From Chlamydomonas reinhardtii (taxonomy: Eukaryota > Chlorophyta > Chlorophyceae > Chlamydomonadales > Chlamydomonadaceae), in NCBI RefSeq assembly GCF_000002595.2, contig NC_057009.1, forward strand, positions 971,868-1,035,867: a stretch of DNA of 64,000 bases, read 5' to 3'. Positions 10,974 through 23,158 of the stretch are shown one piece after another. Every line of letters starts with the position of its first letter. Positions within the stretch are counted from its first letter, which is position 1. The notes beneath the pieces are model-generated. The model was not told the origin of the DNA. It saw nothing but the letters and a program-made list of their open reading frames with translations, and ran no database searches. Position numbers and translations under genes: made by a program.

Positions 10974-13506
10974 TTATCCGCGGGCGCGCTTGGCCGACGA
11001 CACGCCCCGGCGCTCCCCCACCGGCTGCACCGCCACCTCCGCCACCGCCTCCACCTGCTTCCGCTTGCGCTGCTTCACCGCCTCTGCCGGCGTCAACGCC
11101 ACCAGCTGCTGCTGCTGTGGCTGCCGCACGGCAGCCCCGCGGGCCCGCTGCACCGCGCCCGCCCCTACCGCCACCTCCGCCGCCTCGGCTTCAGCCTGCT
11201 TCCGCTTGCTCTTCCGACGCGCCACCGGCGCCACCGACTTGCACCTCTTCTGCCGCTTCTCCGCCTGCAGCGCCGCGGCGCTGCCGCCCAGCAGCTTCCC
11301 CGCCGCCTCCGGCTCCGCCTCTGCCTCCATCCCCTCCTCCCCCAGCCCCTCCGGCCCCGGCAGCTGGACCACATCCCAGCACCCCTCCGCCTCGCGCACC
11401 ACCTCCCAGTCGAACAGCGCCTCTGCCGCCTTGTCGCCACACGCCATAATGCTGCGCCGCATCAACGTCGCCTCGCTCGGACTGCCCCGCGGCCGCGGCT
11501 CCGCCTCGTGCCGCGCCACCGCCGCCTTGTGCGCCCGGTCCAGCTCCGCCGCCTTGCGCACACGCCACAGCGCGTACGCCTCCGGGTCGCTGAACGCCTT
11601 GGGCCGGTTGCGTGTGAACTCCTTCCGCGCGCCCACGCGCCAGCGCTCCACCGCCGCCACCACGCAGTGCCGCACCCAGGCCGCGGAGCCGAGGCGGCGC
11701 AGGTCGCCGGACAGGGTGGCGCAGGGCTCGGTGCCGTGCGCCACCAGCCGCGTGTTGAGCAGCAGGGTGGTGCCGTGCAGCGGCGTGAAGCGCAGGTGCA
11801 GGTTGCCCAGGCGGAAGGCGCCGCCGCACAGCTCGCCGGCGCCCACCAGCAGCCAGGTGATGAAGGACAGAGCCGGGTCGTCCTGCGCGCGCGGGGCAGG
11901 CGGGCAGGGGGGGGGAGGGAGAGGGGCAGGAGGAGGTGGGTTGGAGGTGCAAAAAGGGTGCGTGTGTATACCGGTACGTGTCATGGGGGTTCAATGTAGT
12001 TCCCGTCTTCCGCTCGCCCTTCCCCGCCACCCGCAGCACGCCCCGCGCCTACCTGGTCGAAGTGCACTCGGTTGTAGTAGTTGAGTGTGTAAGACATGGA
12101 GCAGAACGGCCCCGTGCCGGCGCCGTGGTGCCTGCAGGGACCAGGGAGGGGGCCGGAGGGGGGGGGTTAACTTTGAACCTATCCAGAGGGGTGGGGTGAG
12201 AGAGCAGGCGAGGTAGTGGCCGGTGCTGGTCCCAAAGGCCCCAACAGCGGCAGCTGTGGTAGTGCCTGCACCGCCCTTGCGGCTACTACTCCACTCCCCT
12301 GATCCCGGCCCCCGCGGCGCCACTCACTCCCTGCCCCTGCCGTGCTCCCGCAGCAGGGTCATGTGGCGCGGGTGCTGCGCCTCCAGCAGCGCCGAGGCCG
12401 CCGCCATCACCTCCCGCATGCGCGCCACACGCGCCGGGCCCTTGGTGGGCTCCAGCAGGTGCGCGTAGCTGAGGCGCGGCGGAGGGGGAAGGAGGCAACA
12501 GGCAGGCAGGGAGAGCAGGGAGAGGAGAGGGACATGGATCAGGCGTCAAGCTGGAGGGCTTGGGGTTCAATCCAGTGTAAGCGGCAGATACGTGTACTTG
12601 TGTGCTGTGCGGCCTAGGCCCCCGCAGCTGGATCAAGTGCCAGTCCCACGTCCGTCCCACGGCATGCGCCACCCACTCACAGTCCGGGCGCGGCGGTGGG
12701 CGTGGTCTTGGCCCACACCATGCCGGTGGTACCCAGCGGCGGCGGCGCCACCCGCACCTGCCTCAGCTGCCGCTGACCGGCTCCTCTCCGCCCGCCTCCC
12801 CTCCCGCTGGCCTGCACCGGCTGCTCCGCCACCACCGCCGCCGTCTTGTTGGCGCTGCGCCGCTGCGTGTTGAAGACGCCGCCCGCCGCCCCCTGCTCGA
12901 ACGCCTCCACCGCCTGCTGTAGCTTCGGCGCCAGCGCGCCGTCTGCCGGCGCCTGCCGGCACACCACCAGCGGCGTGAGGCGATCGCCCGGCGCCACAGG
13001 CAGCGGCTCCACCACCGCCGCCTCCACGGCTGCCGACTTCTTGCCCCGGCCCTTGCGCCGGCGCCCGTCCTTGCCCCCGCCCTTGCGTTTCCCGCCCTCC
13101 GTGCTGTTGCTGCTCTTGCCCGCGCCTTTTGGTGACGGCGGTGACTGCGGCGGCGGCGGCTGCGGCCGCGGCGGCGGCAGGCGGGCAAAGACCGCGAAGT
13201 CGCAGCCGGTAAGGTCTCGCAGCGCGGCGGGGCAGGTGCCGCTGCGCCGCATGTGCTCGCCCAGGGCCGTGACGGCGTCCAGGTCGCACACGAACACCAC
13301 CGCATCGGCGGCCAGCGGCTGCTGCCAGCTGCCCGGGCCCTCATGCCGCCGCTGATGCGGTTGGTGTTCCGGATGCTGCTTCAGTTGCTGTTGCTGTTGC
13401 TGCGGTCCTGCGGCCCCGCTGCCCTCGGCGCCGCCTGCAGCACCCCCCGTGAGCACGAAACCCGCGGCCGCCAACAGGCGCTCCCGCTCCTGGCCAGTGA
13501 CCTCCC
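9564..13506. repeat. Segmental duplication, right copy
   Basis: Direct duplicate of 1-4497, beginning at 9564 and ending in the first exon of the dioxygenase gene at about 13506. The two copies differ by scattered substitutions and short indels only, for example around 10300-10320 and 12130-12180. Confidence 0.95.
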
Positions 13507-14140
13507 GCACAATGCTGCCCTGCCCGCAGCCGGCCGCACCAGTGCTCATGCAGCTGCTAACGCTGCCGCCGCCGCACTTGCGGTCCCGCTCGCTGCCGGG
13601 GCCGGGCCCGCCGCCCGCGGACCGCTCCGCCGCCCTGCCAACTGACACCCCCGCCGCGTCGTCAGCTGCGCCGCTGCGGCAGCTGTGGCCGTCTATGGGC
13701 GCCTCATCGGCCTGCATTGATGCGGCGGTAGCGACGCCCCCTGCCAAGGCCACTGCTGCACCAGCAGGGGTAGCAACCGGCTGCGGCGATGGGCCTGACG
13801 CTGCGGCGGCGGCGGCGGTGGCGGGCATGGACGAGGCGGCGGCTGCCGCTGCTGCCGCGGTGGGGTTGACGTAAGCCCATGTGTAGCAGTCCTGTGAGGT
13901 GCCGGAGGCTGGAGCAAGGCAGACAGCGCCGCCTGAGGCAGGCCGCTCGGTGCGCGAGCCCCGCGTGCGCGTCTGCAAGCGCGTGCTGTTGCTCGCGGCT
14001 TGCGGTGCGGGCCCACTGTAGGCGCCCGCAGCACCGGTCGACATATGCGTTTCGCCGTCGCTTACTCGCCCCGTCAGCACGTCCAGCTCCAGGCGGTCAC
14101 CACCAGCGGCTGTGGGCTGGCTGCTGCTTCCCGAGGTCAT
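10974..14140 (-). CDS. Putative TET/JBP-like Fe(II)/2-oxoglutarate dioxygenase
   Basis: Four exons (12681-14140, 12328-12468, 12053-12131, 10974-11882) join in frame to 862 residues. The start chosen is the first in-frame ATG, at 14140; the open frame continues upstream without another ATG. Residues 1-480 are low-complexity: poly-Ala, poly-Gln and a Lys/Arg/Gly-rich patch that could bind nucleic acid or act as a nuclear signal. A double-stranded beta-helix core follows. The third exon ends in YNRVHFDQ, giving the H-x-D iron ligands at about residues 557 and 559. A third His lies 52 residues later in LVAHGTEP (about 609), after the strand-like segment FITWLLV and a GGAFRLGNLHLRF stretch. Such H-x-D...H cores mark 2-oxoglutarate oxygenases. 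The layout recalls the TET/JBP group, which is expanded in Chlamydomonas and fungi and acts on 5-methylcytosine or thymine in DNA. Family assignment is by motif only; another 2OG-oxygenase is possible. A basic, Ala/Glu/Gln-rich tail follows. Confidence 0.6.
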
Positions 14141-16588
14141 AATGTCGCGGGGCTGCGGCTCCACGGAAGCGCCGTGAGGGCTGTGGCCTGGGAACTCGGC
14201 CAACGGGGCGTGTTGGCGCTGAGGGGCCGTGCCGCTCCGAACCCTGCGCGGTGGCGAGGACACAGTCAATGGCCCAGGCGCAACTTGATGAGCTCCAAAG
14301 AATGTGTGAACTAATGCATGGCATTGAGTCGAAAGGAAGGGCGCTTACGTGACATTGAAGTGTGCATCGCCAGCGGGGTGCTCAATGGGCGGGTCCTTTC
14401 CGCGGTCTTGCTGTGGCTCGGGACCGTAGTCATCCAAGAACCTGGGTTTAGCTTTTTTTGGCGGCATGGATTGAATGCAGGATTCTCAAGGATGCTTCCC
14501 GCCAGGCTTCTTTGCGAGAGGGCTCTTTTCCCTGTCTCACTTAGAGTGCATGTGCATGCGGTATCAAGCAATATACAATGGTGCTACAAATTATTAATTT
14601 ATAATTGTAGGGCAACGCTCGTCGCGAAAGCTGTCGGCTGTCGGCTGTTGGATTCAGCGGATTGCCCGCTGCCCTGGCATGCGCTCGAGCGATACACCAG
14701 TTATAATGCAGCCAATCTATAGCGCTGATGTAAACACTTCAGGATAATACTATTGTCAGTTCCTGTAGCTGCAGGATTAAGCCATGGGAAGGAATGCACC
14801 TGCCGTCTCGCCCCATACCTACTCCTGTCTGCTCCCGCCAGCTCCCGGCCCCAAGCCCCGACCCTTCAGGCCCTCCGCAAACCTTGAGGTTACAGGGCAA
14901 ATGAAGATGGACACGCAATCAGCGCACGGACCGTGCATGCGTGCTATGCGTGCCACTTTGCCTGTTTCCGCTTCCGTCCACTGCCCTTTCTGCGTAGTGT
15001 GTACACCGTACAGCGCCAAAAGCTTTCTCCTTCAGAGGGAAGACCAGGCCAACCATTTCCAGAGCAGCATCACCAATAGGAACCTAAATATTCATAACTA
15101 GTCAAAGCACCAGCCGTTGACACGAGCACGTGCTGCGTTGCTCCTCCCCCCTGTTATCCACATGTCCAAACCCACTTCCGTCTCCTCTCTCACATACCGC
15201 ACACACGTGCACACTATACACTGTGAGCTTAGTTCAAAATAAGAGCACTGCTTTGCTACAAGCTCCAGTCACCTCGATCACAGCCACATTGTGAGCTACG
15301 TACCTGCGGTGAGCGATCCACTCAGGGCTCCTATCTTAATGTCTCCAGACATTAAACGGCCATTTTGGCCATTTTCCAGACAAACGGAGGGGGGGGTTCA
15401 CGCACGCTTTTGAACAAAACAAGCGGTGTCTGAGGAGAGGCAAACTCTACCATAGTGACATATATATTTTGTGGAAAGTGAGGGAATGTCATGGTCTTTT
15501 AGGAGATTTTCGGCGATCTGACGAGGATGAAGGATACCCCGATCAAGTCTTCCTTTTTGCAGATGCGCAGAGCCGGTGACGAGGATTTGCCGGGGATGCC
15601 GCATTTTCAGTCACGCAGAGTTGTCAGGGGTGCAAAGCCCGCTGCAACTCCTTCCACAGTCCATGGTCCAGCTAACCCGCGCACAGTGAAGAAAAGCTGA
15701 GACGATAGAGGTCAGGAATGAACAGAAGTCAGGGATGGACCCCGTGCACGGGCGGAACCGTGGAGCTGCGGAGGGGTTGAAGAAAACAGGCAGGGACGAG
15801 GCGCGCGGGAGAGGGGGTATACAGCAGCCTTGACAGCAGCTTCGTATTGGAGTGCACTGAACCACTCGCACTCAGGGCGGGGCTGCTGTCAAGCTCAACC
15901 ATGCTACTCCTCCATGCGTAGGGGAATCAACAAGAACGGGACCTGGGAAAGGACCGGGGAAAGGACCGGGGAAAGGACCGGTGAAAAGGACCAGGGAATT
16001 GACCGAGGAATGGGGAGCCATCACGGGACATTGACTAGGACACAGTGATATTAAGAATTCAACATGAAACACATTACATTCTGCCGTCGGCACACAACAA
16101 ATGGAGAAGTGGGGCACAAAATTAGGAGCAAACGATAATGTTTTCGTGAGTAGCTGCGGGGCTACAGTGTCAATAGTGTTTTAGTGCATCTGGAAGCTGA
16201 TCCCCGTTCAGCGACGGGGTCTTCGGAGCAGAGTACCGACCGCTTACTGGGTCGGCTGTACCGGCCCGTCCGGCCGGCGTGTGGTGACGTTCTGGTCTTC
16301 TTGTGGTCCCGGAGCCCGTTGGCCCCCGACGACTCTTCCTCAACGTGACTTTTGCACGGGTGCTAGAACGGTCCTCTACGCTGGGCATGCATGGGGATTT
16401 GGGGGTGGGTTCAGCTGGCGCCGGATTCCCATCTCAACTAGACACCGCTCCCGACTAGGGGGCAAGTTGGCATGCGGAGGTGGGGACCGCATGCTACCAT
16501 AGTGCGGGATATGATGGTGCGGGAGATGATGTTGTTGTTGACTTGTCCTGCGCGCCCTCCTCATGCAGACCGAACTGTCCATCCGGGC
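14141..16588. other. Intergenic region before the satellite
   Basis: About 2.4 kb upstream of the dioxygenase gene. It should contain that gene's promoter, but I see no clear TATA box. A T-rich run sits near 14452-14460 and a small tandem repeat at 15943-16008. No protein, tRNA or rRNA is recognised. Confidence 0.45.
15943..16008. repeat. Short tandem repeat, unit about 12 bp
   Basis: A unit close to GGGAAAGGACCG is repeated about four to five times with decay (ending in GGGAATTGACCGAGGAA). Its neighbours show no matching pattern. Confidence 0.8.
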
Positions 16589-17417
16589 GATGCAAGAGGC
16601 ATGGGCTGGCATTGCCGGGCGTGTGATTTTGGACGGTTGCATGTGCGGCCTGGTGGGCAGCGGCTTGGAATGCCCTGTCTGCGGTTTCTCCGCCTAACAA
16701 CATGCGTGTGTCATGGCAAACCTTGTACTGCTAGGGACGCATGCAGGGCGTCAAGCATTCTGGAGGGCGCGGGCGATGCAAGAGGCATGGGCTGGCATTG
16801 CCGGGCGTGTGATTTTGGACGGTTGCATGTGCGGCCTGGTGGGCAGCGGCTTGGTATGCCCTGTCTGCGGTTTCTCCGCCTGACAACATGCGTGTGTCAT
16901 GGCAAACCTTGTACTGCTAGGGACGCATGCAGGGCGTCAAGCATTCTGGAGGGCGCGGGCGATGCAAGAGGCATGGGCTGGCATTGCCGGGCGTGTGATT
17001 TTGGACGGTTGCATGGGCGGCGTGGTGGGCAGCGGCTTGGAATGCCCTGTCTGCGGTTTCTCCGCCTGACAACATGCGTGTGTCATGGCAAACCTTGTAC
17101 TGCTAGGGACGCATGCAGGGCGTCAAGCATTCTGGAGGGCGCGGGCGATGCAAGAGGCATGGGCTGGCATTGCCGGGCGTGTGATTTTGGACGGTTGCAT
17201 GGGCGGCGTGGTGGGCAGCGGCTTGGAATGCCCTGTCTGCGGTTTCTCCGCCTGACAACATGCGTGTGTCATGGCAAACCTTGTACTGCTAGGGACGCAT
17301 GCAGGGCGTCAAGCATTCTGGAGGGCGCGGGCGATGCAAGAGGCATGGGCTGGCATTGCCGGGGCGTGTGATTTTGGACGGTTGCCTGTGCGGCCTGGTG
17401 GGCAGCGGCTTGGTAGA
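16589..17417 (+). repeat. Satellite family A, first block (186-bp unit, about 4.5 copies)
   Basis: Units begin GATGCAAGAGGCATGGGCTG at 16589, 16775, 16961, 17147 and 17333, so the period is exactly 186 bp until the last unit. That unit carries a one-base insertion and breaks off after GCAGCGGCTTGGTA. Two unit variants alternate (TGCGGCCTGG and GGCGGCGTGG). Because 186 is 62 codons, a plus-strand frame stays open through the block and would encode a Cys/Arg-rich repeat. I treat this as a side effect of the period, not as a gene. Confidence 0.95.
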
Positions 17418-19032
17418 GGCTGCATACGGCCCACACCAGCGACTCCCAAAGCTTCCAGCGCTGTAATCACATGGTACCATGTGTTTGCGCGCGCGTTCTA
17501 CACGCCAGGCATACCGCATCAACCTACAGGCCCCGTGCGGATGGGCGCGCCGCGGCCCTGTCCCTGTTTATGGTTCCTGACATTGCCTGAGCACCCAGTG
17601 CCCCTGCCGGCGGCAGAGGCTGCATTCCGCCCCCACCAGCGACTCCGAAGCTTCCAGTGCTGTAATCACATGGTACAATGTGTTGGGGCACGCGTTCTAC
17701 ACGCCAGGCATACCGCATCAACCGACAGGCCCCGTGCGGATGGGCGCGCCGCTGCCCTGTCCCTGCTTACGGCTGCCAGCAGCAGTGGCTGCATACGGCC
17801 CACACCAGCGACTCCCCAAGCTTCCAGCGCTGTAATCACATGGTACCATACGTTTGCGCGCGCGTTCTACACGCCAGGCATACCGCATCAACCTACAGGC
17901 CCCGTGCGGATGGGCGCGCCACTGCCCTGTCCCTGTTTACGGTTCCTGACATCGGCTGAGCACCCAGTGCCCCTGCCGGCGGCAGAGGCTGCATACCGCC
18001 CCCACCAGCGACTCCGAAGCTTCCAGTGCTGTAATCACATGGTACAATGTGTTGGGGCACGCGTTCTACACGCCAGGCATACCGCATCAACCGACAGGCC
18101 CCGTGCGGATGGGCGCGCCACTGCCCTGTCCCTGTTTACGGTTCCTGACATCGCCTGAGCACCCAGTGCCCCTGCCGGCGGCAGAGGCTGCATACCGCCC
18201 CCACCAGTGACTCCCCAAGCTTTCAGCGCTGTAATCACATGGTACAATGTGTTGGGGCACGCGTTCTACACGCCAGGCATACCGCATCAACCGACAAGCC
18301 CCGTGCGGATGGGCGCGCCGCGGCCCGGTCCCTGCTTACGGCTGCCAGCAGCAGAGGCTGCATACGGCCCACACCAGCGACTCCCCAAGCTTCCAGCGCT
18401 GTAATCACATGGTACCATGTGTTTGCGCGCGCGTTCTACACGCCAGGCATACCGCATCAACCTACAGGCCCCGTGCGGATGGGCGCGCCACTGCCCTGTC
18501 CCTGTTTACGGTTCCTGACATCGCCTGAGCACCCAGTGCCCCTGCCGGCGGCAGAGGCTGCATACCGCCCCCACCAGCGACTCCGAAGCTTCCAGTGCTG
18601 TAATCACATGGTACAATGTGTTGGGGCACGCGTTCTACACGCCAGGCATACCGCATCAACCGACAGGCCCCGTGCGGATGGGCGCGCCACTGCCCTGTCC
18701 CTGTTTACGGTTCCTGACATCGGCTGAGCACCCAGTGCCCCTGCCGGCGGCAGAGGCTGCATACCGCCCCCACCAGTGACTCCCCAAGCTTTCAGCGCTG
18801 TAATCACATGGTACAATGTGTTGGGGCACGCGTTCTACACGCCAGGCATACCGCATCAACCGACAAGCCCCGTGCGGATGGGCGCGCCGCGGCCCGGTCC
18901 CTGCTTACGGCTGCCAGCAGCAGAGGCTGCATACGGCCCACACCAGCGACTCCCAAAGCTTCCAGCGCTGTAATCACATGGTACCATGTGTTTGCGCGCG
19001 CGTTCTACACGCCAGGCATACCGCATCAACCT
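17418..19032 (+). repeat. Satellite family B, first block, 569-bp higher-order period
   Basis: Units start GGCTGCAT at 17418, 17618, 17787, 17987, 18186, 18356, 18556, 18755 and 18925. Lengths run 200, 169, 200, 199, 170, 200, 199, 170, so after the first two units a three-unit block of 569 bp repeats. Long units carry the tail GTTCCTGACATCG(C/G)CTGAG followed by CACCCAGTGCCCC. Short units end in GCTGCCAGCAGCAG. Each unit shares a core with an AAGCTT site, CATGGTAC and GGGCGCGCC. The block runs into the second assembly gap. Confidence 0.95.
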
Positions 19033-19132
19033 NNNNNNNNNNNNNNNNNNNNNNNNNNNNNNNNNNNNNNNNNNNNNNNNNNNNNNNNNNNNNNNNNNNN
19101 NNNNNNNNNNNNNNNNNNNNNNNNNNNNNNNN
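19033..19132. other. Assembly gap (100 N) inside the satellite
   Basis: One hundred N separate a family-B unit on the left from a family-A unit on the right. True array length and the A/B junction here are unknown. Confidence 1.
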
Positions 19133-20147
19133 CAAGAGGCATGGGCTGGCATTGCCGGGCGTGTGATTTTGGACGGTTGCATGTGCGGCCTGGTGGGCAG
19201 CGGCTTGGAATGCCCTGTCTGCGGTTTCTCCGCCTGACAACATGCGTGTGTCATGGCAAACCTTGTACTGCTAGGGACGCATGCAGGGCGTCAAGCATTC
19301 TGGAGGGCGCGGGCGATGCAAGAGGCATGGGCTGGCATTGCCGGGCGTGTGATTTTGGACGGTTGCATGGGCGGCGTGGTGGGCAGCGGCTTGGAATGCC
19401 CTGTCTGCGGTTTCTCCGCCTGACAACATGCGTGTGTCATGGCAAACCTTGTACTGCTAGGGACGCATGCAGGGCGTCAAGCATTCTGGAGGGCGCGGGC
19501 GATGCAAGAGGCATGGGCTGGCATTGCCGGGCGTGTGATTTTGGACGGTTGCATGTGCGGCCTGGTGGGCAGCGGCTTGGAATGCCCTGTCTGCGGTTTC
19601 TCCGCCTAACAACATGCGTGTGTCATGGCAAACCTTGTACTGCTAGGGACGCATGCAGGGCGTCAAGCATTCTGGAGGGCGCGGGCGATGCAAGAGGCAT
19701 GGGCTGGCATTGCCGGGCGTGTGATTTTGGACGGTTGCATGGGCGGCGTGGTGGGCAGCGGCTTGGAATGCCCTGTCTGCGGTTTCTCCGCCTGACAACA
19801 TGCGTGTGTCATGGCAAACCTTGTACTGCTAGGGACGCATGCAGGGCGTCAAGCATTCTGGAGGGCGCGGGCGATGCAAGAGGCATGGGCTGGCATTGCC
19901 GGGCGTGTGATTTTGGACGGTTGCATGGGCGGCGTGGTGGGCAGCGGCTTGGAATGCCCTGTCTGCGGTTTCTCCGCCTGACAACATGCGTGTGTCATGG
20001 CAAACCTTGTACTGCTAGGGACGCATGCAGGGCGTCAAGCATTCTGGAGGGCGCGGGCGATGCAAGAGGCATGGGCTGGCATTGCTGGGCGTGTGATTTT
20101 GGACGGTTGCATGTGCGGCCTGGTGGGCAGCGGCTTGGTATGCCGTT
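19133..20147 (+). repeat. Satellite family A, second block
   Basis: The same 186-bp unit as at 16589, with starts at 19315, 19501, 19687, 19873 and 20059 and a partial unit next to the gap. The last unit breaks after GCAGCGGCTTGGTA, the same point as in the first A block, and is followed by a family-B unit. Confidence 0.95.
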
Positions 20148-23100
20148 TCCCCAGCGACTCCGAAGCTTCCAGTGCTGTAATCACATGGTATAATGTGTTG
20201 GGGCACGCGTTCTACACGCCAGGCATACCGCATCAACCGACGGGCCCCGTGCGGATGGGCGCGCCGCTGCCCTGTCCCGGCTTACGGCTGCCAGCAACAG
20301 AGGCTACATTCCGCCCCCACCAGCGACTCCGAAGCTTCCAGTGCTGTAATCACATGGTACAATGTGTTGGGGCACGCGTTCTACACGCCAGGCATACCGC
20401 ATCAACCTACAGGCCCCGTGCGGATGGGCGCGCCGCGGCCCTGTCCCTGTTTATGGTTCCTGACATTGCCTGAGCACCCAGTGCCCCTGCCGGCGGCAGA
20501 GGCTGCATTCCGCCCCCACCAGCGACTCCGAAGCTTCCAGTGCTGTAATCACATGGTACAATGTGTTGGGGCACGCGTTCTACACGCCAGGCATACCGCA
20601 TCAACCGACAGGCCCCGTGCGGATGGGCGCGCCGCTGCCCTGTCCCTGCTTACGGCTGCCAGCAGCAGTGGCTGCATACGGCCCACACCAGCGACTCCCC
20701 AAGCTTCCAGCGCTGTAATCACATGGTACCATGCGTTTGCGCGCGCGTTCTACACGCCAGGCATACCGCATCAACCTACAGGCCCCGTGCGGATGGGCGC
20801 GCCACTGCCCTGTCCCTGTTTACGGTTCCTGACATCGCCTGAGCACCCAGTGCCCCTGCCGGCGGCAGAGGCTGCATACCGCCCCCACCAGCGACTCCGA
20901 AGCTTCCAGTGCTGTAATCACATGGTACAATGTGTTGGGGCACGCGTTCTACACGCCAGGCATACCGCATCAACCTACAGGCCCCGTGCGGATGGGCGCG
21001 CCACTGCCCTGTCCCTGCTTACGGTTCCTGACATCGGCTGAGCACCCAGTGCCCCTGCCGGCGGCAGAGGCTGCATTCCGCCCCCACCAGCGACTCCGAA
21101 GCTTCCAGTGCTGTAATCACATGGTACAATGTGTTGGGGCACGCGTTCTACACGCCAGGCATACCGCATCAACCGACAGGCCCCGTGCGGATGGGCGCGC
21201 CGCTGCCCTGTCCCTGCTTACGGCTGCCAGCAGCAGTGGCTGCATACGGCCCACACCAGCGACTCCCCAAGCTTCCAGCGCTGTAATCACATGGTACCAT
21301 GCGTTTGCGCGCGCGTTCTACACGCCAGGCATACCGCATCAACCTACAGGCCCCGTGCGGATGGGCGCGCCACTGCCCTGTCCCTGTTTACGGTTCCTGA
21401 CATCGCCTGAGCACCCAGTGCCCCTGCCGGCGGCAGAGGCTGCATACCGCCCCCACCAGCGACTCCGAAGCTTCCAGTGCTGTAATCACATGGTACAATG
21501 TGTTGGGGCACGCGTTCTACACGCCAGGCATACCGCATCAACCGACAGGCCCCGTGCGGATGGGCGCGCCACTGCCCTGTCCCTGCTTACGGTTCCTGAC
21601 ATCGGCTGAGCACCCAGTGCCCCTGCCGGCGGCAGAGGCTGCATACCGCCCCCACCAGTGACTCCCCAAGCTTTCAGCGCTGTAATCACATGGTACAATG
21701 TGTTGGGGCACGCGTTCTACACGCCAGGCATACCGCATCAACCGACAAGCCCCGTGCGGATGGGCGCGCCGCGGCCCGGTCCCTGCTTACGGCTGCCAGC
21801 AGCAGTGGCTGCATACGGCCCACACCAGCGACTCCCCAAGCTTCCAGCGCTGTAATCACATGGTACCATGCGTTTGCGCGCGCGTTCTACACGCCAGGCA
21901 TACCGCATCAACCTACAGGCCCCGTGCGGATGGGCGCGCCACTGCCCTGTCCCTGTTTACGGTTCCTGACATCGCCTGAGCACCCAGTGCCCCTGCCGGC
22001 GGCAGAGGCTGCATACCGCCCCCACCAGCGACTCCGAAGCTTCCAGTGCTGTAATCACATGGTACAATGTGTTGGGGCACGCGTTCTACACGCCAGGCAT
22101 ACCGCATCAACCGACAGGCCCCGTGCGGATGGGCGCGCCACTGCCCTGTCCCTGCTTACGGTTCCTGACATTGCCTGAGCACCCAGTGCCCCTGCCGGCG
22201 GCAGAGGCTGCATTCCGCCCCCACCAGTGACTCCCCAAGCTTTCAGCGCTGTAATCACATGGTACAATGTGTTGGGGCACGCGTTCTACACGCCAGGCAT
22301 ACCGCATCAACCGACAAGCCCCGTGCGGATGGGCGCGCCGCTGCCCTGTCCCTGCTTACGGCTGCCAGCAGCAGTGGCTGCATACGGCCCACACCAGCGA
22401 CTCCCCAAGCTTCCAGCGCTGTAATCACATGGTACCATGCGTTTGCGCGCGCGTTCTACACGCCAGGCATACCGCATCAACCTACAGGCCCCGTGCGGAT
22501 GGGCGCGCCACTGCCCTGTCCCTGTTTACGGTTCCTGACATCGCCTGAGCACCCAGTGCCCCTGCCGGCGGCAGAGGCTGCATACCGCCCCCACCAGCGA
22601 CTCCGAAGCTTCCAGTGCTGTAATCACATGGTACAATGTGTTGGGGCACGCGTTCTACACGCCAGGCATACCGCATCAACCGACAGGCCCCGTGCGGATG
22701 GGCGCGCCACTGCCCTGTCCCTGCTTACGGTTCCTGACATTGCCTGAGCACCCAGTGCCCCTGCCGGCGGCAGAGGCTGCATTCCGCCCCCACCAGTGAC
22801 TCCCCAAGCTTTCAGCGCTGTAATCACATGGTACAATGTGTTGGGGCACGCGTTCTACACGCCAGGCATACCGCATCAACCGACAGGCCCCGTGCGGATG
22901 GGCGCGCCGCGGCCCGGTCCCTGCTTACGGCTGCCAGCAGCAGAGGCTGCATACGGCCCCCACCAGCGACTCCCCAAGCTTCCAGCGCTGTAATCACATG
23001 GTACCATGTGTTTGCGCGCGCGTTCTACACGCCAGGCATACCGCATCAACCTACAGGCCCCGTGCGGATGGGCGCGTCGCGGCCCGGTCCCTGCTTACGG

Positions 23101-23158
23101 CTCCTGACACCGCCTGCGCACCCAGTGCCCCTCCCAGCAGCAGAGGCTGCATAACGCT
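20148..23158 (+). repeat. Satellite family B, second block
   Basis: About 3 kb of the same 170/200-bp units. The 569-bp higher-order period is clearest from about 21538 (equivalent sites at 21538, 22107 and 22676). The array ends in a degenerate unit near 23100-23158. Sequence exchange between units is visible as shared variants, such as a G or T after GCAGCA and TCGCC or TCGGC in the tail. Confidence 0.95.

Noticed and set aside
16589-23158. CRISPR-like array
   Set aside because: Units are 170-200 bp and contiguous with no unique spacers, in a nuclear genome. This is satellite DNA.
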